Below are positions 25,664-32,567 of a DNA stretch of 37,982 bases, piece after piece. The notes below the pieces were generated by a model that had not been told where the DNA came from, did not search any database, and was given only the letters and a program-made list of their open reading frames with translations. The position numbers and the translations under genes are program-made. This DNA is from a virus. The stretch covers positions 1 through 37,982 of IMG/VR virus record IMGVR_UViG_3300020419_000002, one strand, 5' to 3'. The first letter of the stretch is position 1; each line of letters opens with the position of its first letter.

Positions 25664-25849
25664 TTACTCATCTCCTATATTGTTATGTTGATTATCATAT
25701 ATTTGTTTTAAATGCCTATACACACTTCGTTGACCTGATTTATAATATATATCTTTCATTTCATCTTTTAGTTCTGCACAAGCATCAGGAAAAATTTGAT
25801 TTAAATACTCAATAACTTCTTTTGAAATAGATGGCTGTTTAATATTCAT
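25664..25849 (-). CDS. Small hypothetical protein, first gene of the structural operon
   Basis: A 61-residue soluble protein (SKEVIEYLNQIFPDACAEL, later SVYRHLKQIYDNQ), predicted helical, of unknown function. It is the first gene after the phage promoter at 25861-25876. Its Shine-Dalgarno site AGGAG begins at the predicted transcript start, so the leader would be only about 11 bases. Its stop is two bases before the next ATG. Confidence 0.7.
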   Translation of the reverse strand: MNIKQPSISKEVIEYLNQIFPDACAELKDEMKDIYYKSGQRSVYRHLKQIYDNQHNNIGDE

Positions 25850-25860
25850 TACAATTTCTC

Positions 25861-25876
25861 CTAAAGTGTCACTTAT
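25861..25876 (-). promoter_or_regulatory. SP6-like phage promoter for structural genes
   Basis: The minus strand reads ATAAGTGACACTTTAG, one base different from the sites at 32552 and 14287 and very close to the SP6 core. It overlaps the stop codon of the gene at 25869 and leads straight into GAGAAATTGTAATG, the start region of the first structural-operon gene. Its place matches promoter phi6.5 of T7. Confidence 0.8.
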
Positions 25877-26153
25877 CTCTATCCATTAATTCTCCAGCAA
25901 TACCAATGTAACCACAACCATCAACATAATTATCATCATTATCTTCACCAGCTTGTGTTCTTGCAATCTTTAGTAATGCCATCATTATAGCAACATCTTT
26001 AGGTTTTAAAACAAGTTTACAATTTTTATTGTGTATATATGCTGTCCATAAATTAGCTATATTTTGGTGATTAATTAGTTTATCGCCATACTTTTTGTGT
26101 CTATCTTCACTAACCAAGTTGCTTGATGTCTTTAATATTTGTGAACTTTTCAT
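25869..26153 (-). CDS. DUF6378-like protein
   Basis: A 94-residue protein with the pattern RHKKYGDKLINHQNIANLW, then KPKDVAIMMALLKIARTQAG, then DDNYVDGCGYIGIAGELM, which I recognise as the small helical phage family DUF6378. The family is common in phage genomes and its function is not known to me. A resemblance to MazG-like nucleotide hydrolases (acidic residues next to helical pairs) is conceivable but not shown. GGAG lies upstream of the ATG, within the overlapping exonuclease gene. Confidence 0.75.
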   Translation of the reverse strand: MKSSQILKTSSNLVSEDRHKKYGDKLINHQNIANLWTAYIHNKNCKLVLKPKDVAIMMALLKIARTQAGEDNDDNYVDGCGYIGIAGELMDRDK

Positions 26154-26895
26154 AGTTATAACTCCATAAATTTATTTGATTTGTATTAGTATTATAATCA
26201 TTAGCTGTAACTATCCGTGCAAGTCTTGCCTGATGGTAAGCATCATCAACAGTATGACCAGTTTTAAGATACTGTTTAACAACAATATCCCAGTTATCAT
26301 CTAGTGAATTTTTTTGTTTCAACAATCGTTTAGCTGAAACTTTTCCTATACCTTTACAACCACCGTATCCATCTGTTGTATCGCCAGTTAATGTTTGCAT
26401 AAGAAAATTGTAATCAGCTTCTTGTTGTGAAATCTTTATTAGCTTTTCTTCCTCATCATCATAATGAGTACCAGCTATTGTTTTTAAATCTTTATCAGTA
26501 GAATATATTACACATTTATCTACATAAGTTCCAGTAGCTAAGACACCTATGGTATCGTCACCCTCAAGTCTTGAATATTGTTGCGATACTAATTTAGTTT
26601 GTATATAGTCTTTTAGAGGTTTATAACATACTGGTTTTCTAATACCTTTACGGTTAGCTTTGTATGTTGGTTCTAGTTCTTTTCTAAAATTTTCTTTATC
26701 AGAGAAACAATGTATTGCATAATCACATAAAGATTTTTCTAAATAATATCTATGTAATTGTAGGTATTGTTCTTTGGCTTGTTTGAAGTCACAATGTAAT
26801 GTCCACTCATCATTACCCCAATCAACTGGTTCTTCTAGTGCCGAAGTAATTTTATATAATAATATGTCAGCATCAATCAGTAAGGTTTTTGGCAT
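26110..26895 (-). CDS. 5'-3' exonuclease (T7 gp6-like, FEN family)
   Basis: A 261-residue nuclease. Acidic clusters at the metal site are visible: LLIDADILLYK (D8, D10), RLEGDDTIGVLA, YSTDKDLKT and LTGDTTDGYGGCKGIG, the last leading into a helix-hairpin-helix DNA grip (GKVSAKRLL). This is the FEN/T7 gp6 family, which removes RNA primers and recombination ends and helps digest host DNA. T7 gp6 is 300 residues. GGAGAAGATAA precedes the ATG; both ends overlap neighbouring genes, consistent with a replication operon. Confidence 0.93.
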   Translation of the reverse strand: MPKTLLIDADILLYKITSALEEPVDWGNDEWTLHCDFKQAKEQYLQLHRYYLEKSLCDYAIHCFSDKENFRKELEPTYKANRKGIRKPVCYKPLKDYIQTKLVSQQYSRLEGDDTIGVLATGTYVDKCVIYSTDKDLKTIAGTHYDDEEEKLIKISQQEADYNFLMQTLTGDTTDGYGGCKGIGKVSAKRLLKQKNSLDDNWDIVVKQYLKTGHTVDDAYHQARLARIVTANDYNTNTNQINLWSYNYEKFTNIKDIKQLG

Positions 26896-27295
26896 TTATC
26901 TTCTCCACAAAATATGAATGATTAAACACTTTGTTAATAGGGAGTAATACTAATTTTGATGTTCTGTTATCTCCACCAAAAATGTAACCATTCTTTTTTA
27001 AATAAAACTCAACAAATATTTTTAGCTTATCTGTCGGTATTAATATTATACTAGGGTTCTCAACATCTTTTTCCCATAATATAAAACTCCAGTAATGAGC
27101 TGTTGTCACACGGATACCTGAGGGTTTACCCCTTGACTCAATTTCAACTGCAAGATTCCCAGTAACACTCCACTTCCTATCAGTTTTAACTTCAACTTTA
27201 ACATCAGTTAAAATTTTCTTTAGTTTGTTTTCCCATTTAAGTCCAAACTCTAAGTCCTTTTTGAAATCTATGTCATACTCTTTAGTGTGTTTCAC
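26873..27295 (-). CDS. PD-(D/E)XK nuclease-like phage protein
   Basis: A 140-residue protein beginning with GTG at 27295 inside the last codons of the DNA polymerase gene. The core KVEVKTDRKWSVTGNLAVEI contains an E-x-K pair and downstream acid as in restriction-like folds, and SRGKPSGI...TTAHYW is a conserved phage pattern. It sits between polymerase and exonuclease, so a DNA-processing role is likely. I cannot say whether the active site is complete. Confidence 0.65.
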   Translation of the reverse strand: MKHTKEYDIDFKKDLEFGLKWENKLKKILTDVKVEVKTDRKWSVTGNLAVEIESRGKPSGIRVTTAHYWSFILWEKDVENPSIILIPTDKLKIFVEFYLKKNGYIFGGDNRTSKLVLLPINKVFNHSYFVEKINAKNLTD

Positions 27296-29012
27296 TCCAA
27301 TTTTTTCCTACTTTAAGTTCACCATCAAGAGGTACTCGCAACTTTAATTTATCTTGAGTTGCCTTAAAGATTTGTTTAGTTATTGTTTTAAATTTATTTA
27401 ACTTATCCTCTCTTACTATGAACTGCATTTCGTCGTGAATATGTAAAACCATTCCATAGTCTTTCCCCCAAATAAAACCAGCATCTTTTAATAGTTGATT
27501 AAAAATTATTGTACCTTGTTTCACAACAAGTGAACCACCTGATTGAACAAGTGTGTTCAAACTAGAATGTTCACCTCTAGGATATAATTTTCTACCGTCT
27601 AATCCCCTAATAAATCCTCTTTGTCTAAGTGTAGCAATAACATTCTCTTTTAATTTTACTAAAGCTGGAATATTTTTCTCCAAATTTTTTCTAATTCTCT
27701 TAACTTCACTAGCATCTTTTGAAATAATCTCACCAATTTTTTTATCACCAGCTCCATATATATAAGAAAAGATAAATCTTTTACTATCTGTTCTGCTACT
27801 GAGTCCAAGTGCTGTTTGATTTTCGGTGTGTAAATCTTTCTCAAGAAGTTTGTTAATAAAGCTACCCCCATCAAGAGGACATAAGAAATGCCCAGTAATG
27901 CGAAGCTCCAAATTACTGAAATCAATCCCACACATAACCATAGAATCAGGAGCATAAAAGAAACTCCGTATTTCTTTACCGTATGGTAAGTTCGCTGAAC
28001 AAACCTGAGCAAGGTTTGGAGAGTGGTGCGAACACCGACCAGTAACTGCTCCATTAGTGATAACTTGTCCATATATTTTTCCTTTCCTTTCTACTTTTAA
28101 ATACCCTTGTTCACCATCTGATATTTGACCTAATCGTTTCTGTAACATAAAGTGTTCAGCTAACAAACTTGCTTCAGGATAATTTAAACTTTTTAATATT
28201 CTTTCATTTACCTCAGGTTTACCAGTAGGTGTAAACTGTCTAGGTTTCCAACCATACTTCTCAATAAGTCTTGCTGATATTTGTTCCCTTGAACTTGGGT
28301 TAAATATCTCAATCTTATCTTTAAGTTTCTTACCAGTTTTTTCTGAGATTCTTTCTATTATTTTTTCAGGAAAAGATTTTCTTAGTTCTCTTTCTATCTT
28401 AATATTTTTCTTTAATAATTCTTTTTGTAATTGTTTTGCTCCATTTACATCAAAGTTAACACCAAGTCTTTCTTGTTTTCTTATCCAATGTGCAAAGCTG
28501 TGTTCAAGTTCAATAGCTTGACTTGCATAATTCTGCTGTTTAAAATATTTATATAATGCTAAAGTTACTTTGTTATCATTCTCACAATATTCTTGCATCT
28601 CAGGTGTCCAACTATCCCAACCATTTATGTTTAGATACTCACCCTTTTGCTGACCTAAACGATACCCCCAAGATTCAAGACTATGTTTACCAAACAACCT
28701 AGAAGGAATTTTATTTGCTTTTAAATCTAAGTCAAATAAGTTTGTATATATTAATCTTGATACAATTAATGTATCATACACTTCTGCTTTTATTTCTGTA
28801 TTATAAATCTTCTCTATAACTGGTATGTCAAACCCTTGTATGTTGTGACCTATTAGTAATGTTGCTTTAGATAATAAATCAATACCCTTTTCTACCTCTT
28901 CAGGTTTAAAAGAATATACTTTGTTTGTATCTATATCTTCTGCAACAATACAAAAAATTTTTGTTACATCTTTTAATAGTCCGTTTGTTTCAATATCAAA
29001 TACTAATTTCAT
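27282..29012 (-). CDS. DNA polymerase, family A (T7 gp5-like)
   Basis: A 576-residue replicative polymerase, shorter than T7 gp5 (704). The proofreading domain has DIET (D6, E8), FDIP (D62) and YCEND (Y142, D146). The polymerase domain has motif A DFSNLELR (D364), motif B R407/K411/F415/Y419 in RTDSKRFIFSYIYGAG, and motif C HDE (H526, D527). Residue F415 matches Phe762 of E. coli Pol I, where T7 has Tyr. The thumb insertion that binds thioredoxin in T7 is missing: FNPSSR follows the thumb helix after only a short link. GTGAGGTAAA precedes the ATG. Confidence 0.96.
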   Translation of the reverse strand: MKLVFDIETNGLLKDVTKIFCIVAEDIDTNKVYSFKPEEVEKGIDLLSKATLLIGHNIQGFDIPVIEKIYNTEIKAEVYDTLIVSRLIYTNLFDLDLKANKIPSRLFGKHSLESWGYRLGQQKGEYLNINGWDSWTPEMQEYCENDNKVTLALYKYFKQQNYASQAIELEHSFAHWIRKQERLGVNFDVNGAKQLQKELLKKNIKIERELRKSFPEKIIERISEKTGKKLKDKIEIFNPSSREQISARLIEKYGWKPRQFTPTGKPEVNERILKSLNYPEASLLAEHFMLQKRLGQISDGEQGYLKVERKGKIYGQVITNGAVTGRCSHHSPNLAQVCSANLPYGKEIRSFFYAPDSMVMCGIDFSNLELRITGHFLCPLDGGSFINKLLEKDLHTENQTALGLSSRTDSKRFIFSYIYGAGDKKIGEIISKDASEVKRIRKNLEKNIPALVKLKENVIATLRQRGFIRGLDGRKLYPRGEHSSLNTLVQSGGSLVVKQGTIIFNQLLKDAGFIWGKDYGMVLHIHDEMQFIVREDKLNKFKTITKQIFKATQDKLKLRVPLDGELKVGKNWSETH

Positions 29013-29024
29013 TTTACCTCACCT

Positions 29025-29294
29025 TCAATTAATTAGTGCTATTCTTACTTTTCCAACAGTAGGTATAAACTCAACCAACCTTGATAGTGCATCAGCCACT
29101 ACCAACTGAGTGTCTACATCTCTTGTTAGAATTACTGGTATAACATTCTGATGTTTTATTGCTAGATAAATTGAATCCATTATCGTTTTAAAAACATCAG
29201 CAATATATTTCTTTTCTGCTTTAGTGTATGTATTATATTCTTCTTGGTCTACAAGATAATCCATAATTAATTTTTTAAGTTTTCGTTTATCCAT
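29025..29294 (-). CDS. Small hypothetical protein between helicase and polymerase
   Basis: An 89-residue protein. The N-terminus is charged and helical (KRKLKKLIMDYLVDQEEYNT), and the C-terminal half is more hydrophobic (VIPVILTRDVDTQLVVADAL). It overlaps the helicase gene end by 28 bases and has no clear Shine-Dalgarno site, so coupling is likely. No family is recognised; T7 has small genes (4.3-4.7) at this position. Confidence 0.65.
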   Translation of the reverse strand: MDKRKLKKLIMDYLVDQEEYNTYTKAEKKYIADVFKTIMDSIYLAIKHQNVIPVILTRDVDTQLVVADALSRLVEFIPTVGKVRIALIN

Positions 29295-30898
29295 TTTTCG
29301 GTTAATCTGTTAGTGTTTTCATTCCATACTAATGTTGTAGCATAACCGATTGTACCACAAAACCTATTCTTTAAAACTCTAACCGTCATATCTGTACTCG
29401 CTTCATCAGACTCTTGCCTTCTTGATAAAGAAATAATTCCATCACTCAGCTGTGCCAAACTTTGACTACCTCTTAAATGACTAAGACTTACTTGGACTTC
29501 ACCTGACTCGTGACCCTTATTACCGTCTAGTCTTTTTAGATGACTAACTAAAAATAAACATATCTTTAATTCTTCAACTAATTTTCTAAGAGCTGTCATA
29601 GTATTATCTATTAATCTTCTTTCGTCACCCTCACTTAATCCTGATATTACTATTGATATATGGTCTAAGAATATATATTCACAACCTAAACCTTGAGCCA
29701 TATATCTTATTCTATTCATTAAATCATCAGAGTCAGTTGAACCCCAATGGTCATAAAAACAAACATTGTCTGCGACATTTTCCCAAGCTGTTGTAAGTTC
29801 TTTATCAGTACATAAACTTCTAACCTCAGGTAGATGTATAGGTTTTTCCATTTCAAGAGAAACTAAACCTCTTATACTTCTTTGTACTGATTCCTCTAGT
29901 GCTATGTATCCAACTTTCTTTTTCTGTTTAATAAGATAGTGTGCAAGTTCTCTACATACTTGACTTTTACCAGTACCAGTTCCAGCACATATTAAATTTA
30001 ATTCTGATTTTCTAATACCTTTTAATTTTTGCTGTAATCCTTCCCAGCCATACGGTACTGAAGCAACTAAATCATCTTGTAATAATAACTTCTTTGTTTC
30101 ATTACCTAATATTATTCCTTGTGGTGTAAATGTTTTAGCTTCAAATATACCATCAATGATTTTATTTTCTTTACCCTTAACCAATAATTCATTGGCATCT
30201 TTCCCTTGTAATGTAGCAATCTTACATTTCCTTACTGGTAATATACTGGCACAATCTCTTGCTGTTGAGATACCAACCTCATCATTATCAAAGCATAAAA
30301 TTATTTCTTCAAACTTTGATAGCCATTGTAGTTCTTTTAATATAAATTTTTTAGCTGAACCTACACCTGACGGTATAGAACAAATTGGATAACGGTGTTT
30401 TTGTATTTGACTTATACTCATACAATCAAGTTCACCTTCTGTCAGTATAACTTTCTTGCCACCATCTCTCCAATTCTGTTGACCAAACAATGTTACATTT
30501 TGAAAATCACCTAGCCATTTAAATGATTTGTTTGGATACCGTAAATGTTGTGCAATAACTTTGTGATTATTATCATAGTAATTAGCAATATGTACTGGCT
30601 TACCTTTATCTTTTCCAATTTGATAATTGAAAAACTTACAAGTATCCTCATTAATTTTTCTCTTTAATAGATTGTCATAATCTCCTTCTAAAAATTCTTT
30701 GTTTATTTCTTTTGCTGGTGTTATCATTGTTTCCTCGTTTGTATCATTAGTTATTAAATCCTCGCATTTAAAACACCAACTATGTGTTCTACCATTGGGG
30801 TGTTGATACAATGCTCTATTGTCTTTTGACCCACATAACTTGCAAGGTATATGTCTTACAAATTTACTCGTCTTGTTTATGGTGTCTATCGTAGTCAT
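29267..30898 (-). CDS. Primase-helicase (T7 gp4-like)
   Basis: A 543-residue bifunctional protein (T7 gp4A: 566). The zinc finger has C19, C22, C42 and C45. The TOPRIM primase core has TEGELD (E154) and FDNDEVG (D204, D206). The RecA-type helicase has Walker A GTGTGKS (306-312) and IFLDHISIV as Walker B. It unwinds the fork and makes RNA primers for the polymerase. Met58, just after the zinc finger, has its own GAGG site (30733-30736), suggesting a shorter helicase-only form as in T7 gp4B. The first start (30898) has GAGG about 12 bases upstream. Confidence 0.96.
   Translation of the reverse strand: MTTIDTINKTSKFVRHIPCKLCGSKDNRALYQHPNGRTHSWCFKCEDLITNDTNEETMITPAKEINKEFLEGDYDNLLKRKINEDTCKFFNYQIGKDKGKPVHIANYYDNNHKVIAQHLRYPNKSFKWLGDFQNVTLFGQQNWRDGGKKVILTEGELDCMSISQIQKHRYPICSIPSGVGSAKKFILKELQWLSKFEEIILCFDNDEVGISTARDCASILPVRKCKIATLQGKDANELLVKGKENKIIDGIFEAKTFTPQGIILGNETKKLLLQDDLVASVPYGWEGLQQKLKGIRKSELNLICAGTGTGKSQVCRELAHYLIKQKKKVGYIALEESVQRSIRGLVSLEMEKPIHLPEVRSLCTDKELTTAWENVADNVCFYDHWGSTDSDDLMNRIRYMAQGLGCEYIFLDHISIVISGLSEGDERRLIDNTMTALRKLVEELKICLFLVSHLKRLDGNKGHESGEVQVSLSHLRGSQSLAQLSDGIISLSRRQESDEASTDMTVRVLKNRFCGTIGYATTLVWNENTNRLTEKWINENLKN
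30725..30737 (-). promoter_or_regulatory. Internal ribosome-binding site and start for a gp4B-like form
   Basis: The minus strand reads CGAGGAAACAATG: GAGG (30736-30733), five bases, then an in-frame ATG at 30727 that is Met58 of the primase-helicase. It lies 13 residues after the last zinc-finger cysteine. Starting here would give a 486-residue protein without the zinc-binding domain, the same arrangement as T7 gp4B (start at Met64). Confidence 0.75.
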
Positions 30899-31328
30899 AA
30901 TTTGGAATGTCCTCGTTCATTAAAAATTCATCTACATCAAAGTTAGGACAAGTTTTAATATCTGATAAATGATAATGTCCTATAATTTTAGCACTAGGAT
31001 ATTTAACTGCTAACCTATCTAATTCTTTTATAAGTGACTCCCATTGTTCAGCTGTAAAATTATCTTCAGGTTCTTTGTAATTAGTTTCTTTACTGCCACC
31101 TATAAGACATACTGATGTTGATATATTATTAAAACCCTTACAATGAGCTTGTACATCATCATCATCTCTACCTCTTTCAATTTCTCCATTTCGTTTTATA
31201 ACAGTACCGTAACCTACTTTTATAAAACCTCGTTCTCTATGCCACCTATCAATTTCTTTCACACCAATATCTTGTGACGGTCTAGTTGCTGAACAATGTA
31301 TTACAATATAGTTAGTTTCATATCTCAT
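30864..31328 (-). CDS. N-acetylmuramoyl-L-alanine amidase (T7 lysozyme, gp3.5-like)
   Basis: A 154-residue zinc amidase, close to T7 lysozyme (151). VIHCSATRPSQ carries zinc ligand H11; VGY has Y40; the GHYHLSDIKTCPNFD region gives H118 or H120, K125 and C127, equivalent to the T7 zinc and catalytic residues. It cuts the amide bond between glycan and peptide in peptidoglycan at lysis. T7 lysozyme also inhibits its RNA polymerase; whether this one does cannot be seen. GGAGAAGTA precedes the ATG, and the end overlaps the primase gene. Confidence 0.93.
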   Translation of the reverse strand: MRYETNYIVIHCSATRPSQDIGVKEIDRWHRERGFIKVGYGTVIKRNGEIERGRDDDDVQAHCKGFNNISTSVCLIGGSKETNYKEPEDNFTAEQWESLIKELDRLAVKYPSAKIIGHYHLSDIKTCPNFDVDEFLMNEDIPNYDYDRHHKQDE

Positions 31329-31538
31329 TTACTTCTCCATTCTATTAAATAATCTTCTTAAAAAATAACTTCTAAGAAGAGATATGATTGTGAATATTAT
31401 ACCCATACCACTAGCTTCTAGTAATGATGGATAAAAACCAAACAAAGGTAACACTAAAATATTTGCAATAACATTGATAATAAAACCAACTACTATATTG
31501 GTACAACTTTCTATAAAACTGTATAACTTAGTTTGCAT
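31329..31538 (-). CDS. Small membrane protein, DUF7220-like
   Basis: A 69-residue protein with two membrane segments, about 10-34 (NIVVGFIINVIANILVLPLF) and 40-60, and a C-terminal RSYFLRRLFNRM. The pattern 'E..TN...G...N....P.FG......FT..S..RSY..RRLFN' is one I recognise from the phage family DUF7220. Function unknown. It is the gene directly before the amidase and could assist lysis or act at the membrane. Confidence 0.75.
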   Translation of the reverse strand: MQTKLYSFIESCTNIVVGFIINVIANILVLPLFGFYPSLLEASGMGIIFTIISLLRSYFLRRLFNRMEK

Positions 31539-32004
31539 TTAGTGATTTAATTTCCTTCACCCAATTACTTGGAAATAATTTTTTCGTTGAAGCAATACAA
31601 TGATAATCAAATCCGTAATGCCTACACCAATCTCCATAAGTTGTTTTACTTTTCTTACCAATTTTTATTTTGGAATTAGAAAATATAAACCTGACTTTGA
31701 TGTTAGGAAACTGCTCCTTTATGATTCTGTGTTTCTTCCTATCAGCTGTAACAAATCTGCCTTTAGCTTCAATAAAGATAGCTTCACCTAAATCATTGGT
31801 GTAGTTAAACACAAAGTCAGGTCTGTAAAATCTCTTCTGAGCTGGTTGCATAAAATAAATTTTAGCACCTTCATAACTAAAGTTTAGTTTCCTAGACTTC
31901 AGAAATCTATAAAGGTCTTTCTCCAACCCTGACTTGAGATTCGGTTTGCTAGAAGTCGGCATCAGATGGTTTGACTTCTTGCTCTTCATCAAGTGAGAAA
32001 CCAT
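31528..32004 (-). CDS. Endonuclease I (T7 gp3-like Holliday junction resolvase)
   Basis: The frame gives 158 residues (T7 gp3: 149). Catalytic residues E28 (SGLEKD), D63 (YRPDF), E79 and K81 (IEAKG) correspond to E20, D55, E65 and K67 of T7. DRKKHRIIKEQFPNIKVRFIF and TYGDWCRHYGF also follow T7 closely. The enzyme resolves branched DNA before packaging and helps degrade host DNA. The start is uncertain: ATGs at 32004, 31989 and 31962 are in frame and none has a strong Shine-Dalgarno site. It overlaps the SSB gene. Confidence 0.92.
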   Translation of the reverse strand: MVSHLMKSKKSNHLMPTSSKPNLKSGLEKDLYRFLKSRKLNFSYEGAKIYFMQPAQKRFYRPDFVFNYTNDLGEAIFIEAKGRFVTADRKKHRIIKEQFPNIKVRFIFSNSKIKIGKKSKTTYGDWCRHYGFDYHCIASTKKLFPSNWVKEIKSLNAN

Positions 32005-32524
32005 CTAGCTTATCTAGTAGATTATCCCCTTGTGAACTGGTATATTCTTTAAGGTCAATGACTTGTACTATTCTAGGTTGTAGTGTTACCCCAGCTCCTA
32101 TTGCTGGTGAGTAGTATCTTTTTGGAAGATATACAATCCTAATAGTAGAACCATTACCAATAAGTTTATCCATTGGTATTGGATTTTTTTGAGAGTCAAC
32201 TATTCGTATCCTTCTCTCATATCTCTCATTGGTCTTACTATTTATACCACTAGCTTTTACCTTAAAGTTAAAGACATAATCAGCACCATCTTCATTAAAT
32301 GGTTTAGGTGCTTCTTTAACTGTCTTACCTTGATTGCTTCTTTTAGCATCTTCAAGAGAGTCAACTAGAGCTTTCTCAATATCAGAAAGCATATCAGTTG
32401 CTTCTTCCTTTTTGACTTTAAGTTTTACTGTATATAGTCCGTCTTTATCAAACTTCGTATCAGCAACTTGTAGTCTAGGGTAAAGTGCTTCACCCTGAGA
32501 ACTAACTTTTAGTTCATCTGTCAT
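31949..32524 (-). CDS. Single-stranded DNA-binding protein (T7 gp2.5-like)
   Basis: A 191-residue protein (T7 gp2.5: 232). The OB-fold region includes ADYVFNFKVKASGI and TIRIVYLPKRYYSPAIGAGV. The C-terminus is acidic and ends in Phe (EEQEVKPSDADF), the tip that T7 gp2.5 uses to touch polymerase and helicase. It coats single-stranded DNA at the fork. It is the first gene after the phage promoter at 32552, and AGGAG lies upstream of the ATG; T7 also has promoter phi2.5 here. Confidence 0.9.
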   Translation of the reverse strand: MTDELKVSSQGEALYPRLQVADTKFDKDGLYTVKLKVKKEEATDMLSDIEKALVDSLEDAKRSNQGKTVKEAPKPFNEDGADYVFNFKVKASGINSKTNERYERRIRIVDSQKNPIPMDKLIGNGSTIRIVYLPKRYYSPAIGAGVTLQPRIVQVIDLKEYTSSQGDNLLDKLDGFSLDEEQEVKPSDADF

Positions 32525-32551
32525 ACTATACTCCTATTCTGTTAAGTATTT

Positions 32552-32567
32552 CTAAAGTGTCACCTAT
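32552..32567 (-). promoter_or_regulatory. SP6-like phage promoter upstream of SSB
   Basis: The minus strand reads ATAGGTGACACTTTAG, very close to the SP6 promoter core. It overlaps the end of the RNA polymerase gene and lies 28 bases before the SSB start. Predicted first base G at 32552. The identical 16-mer recurs at 14287-14302, and a one-base variant at 25861-25876. Confidence 0.85.

Noticed and set aside
27659-28072. Second minus-strand frame within the DNA polymerase gene (and a similar one at 17413-17607)
   Set aside because: They lie in another frame of strongly conserved genes and show no family features or ribosome-binding site.
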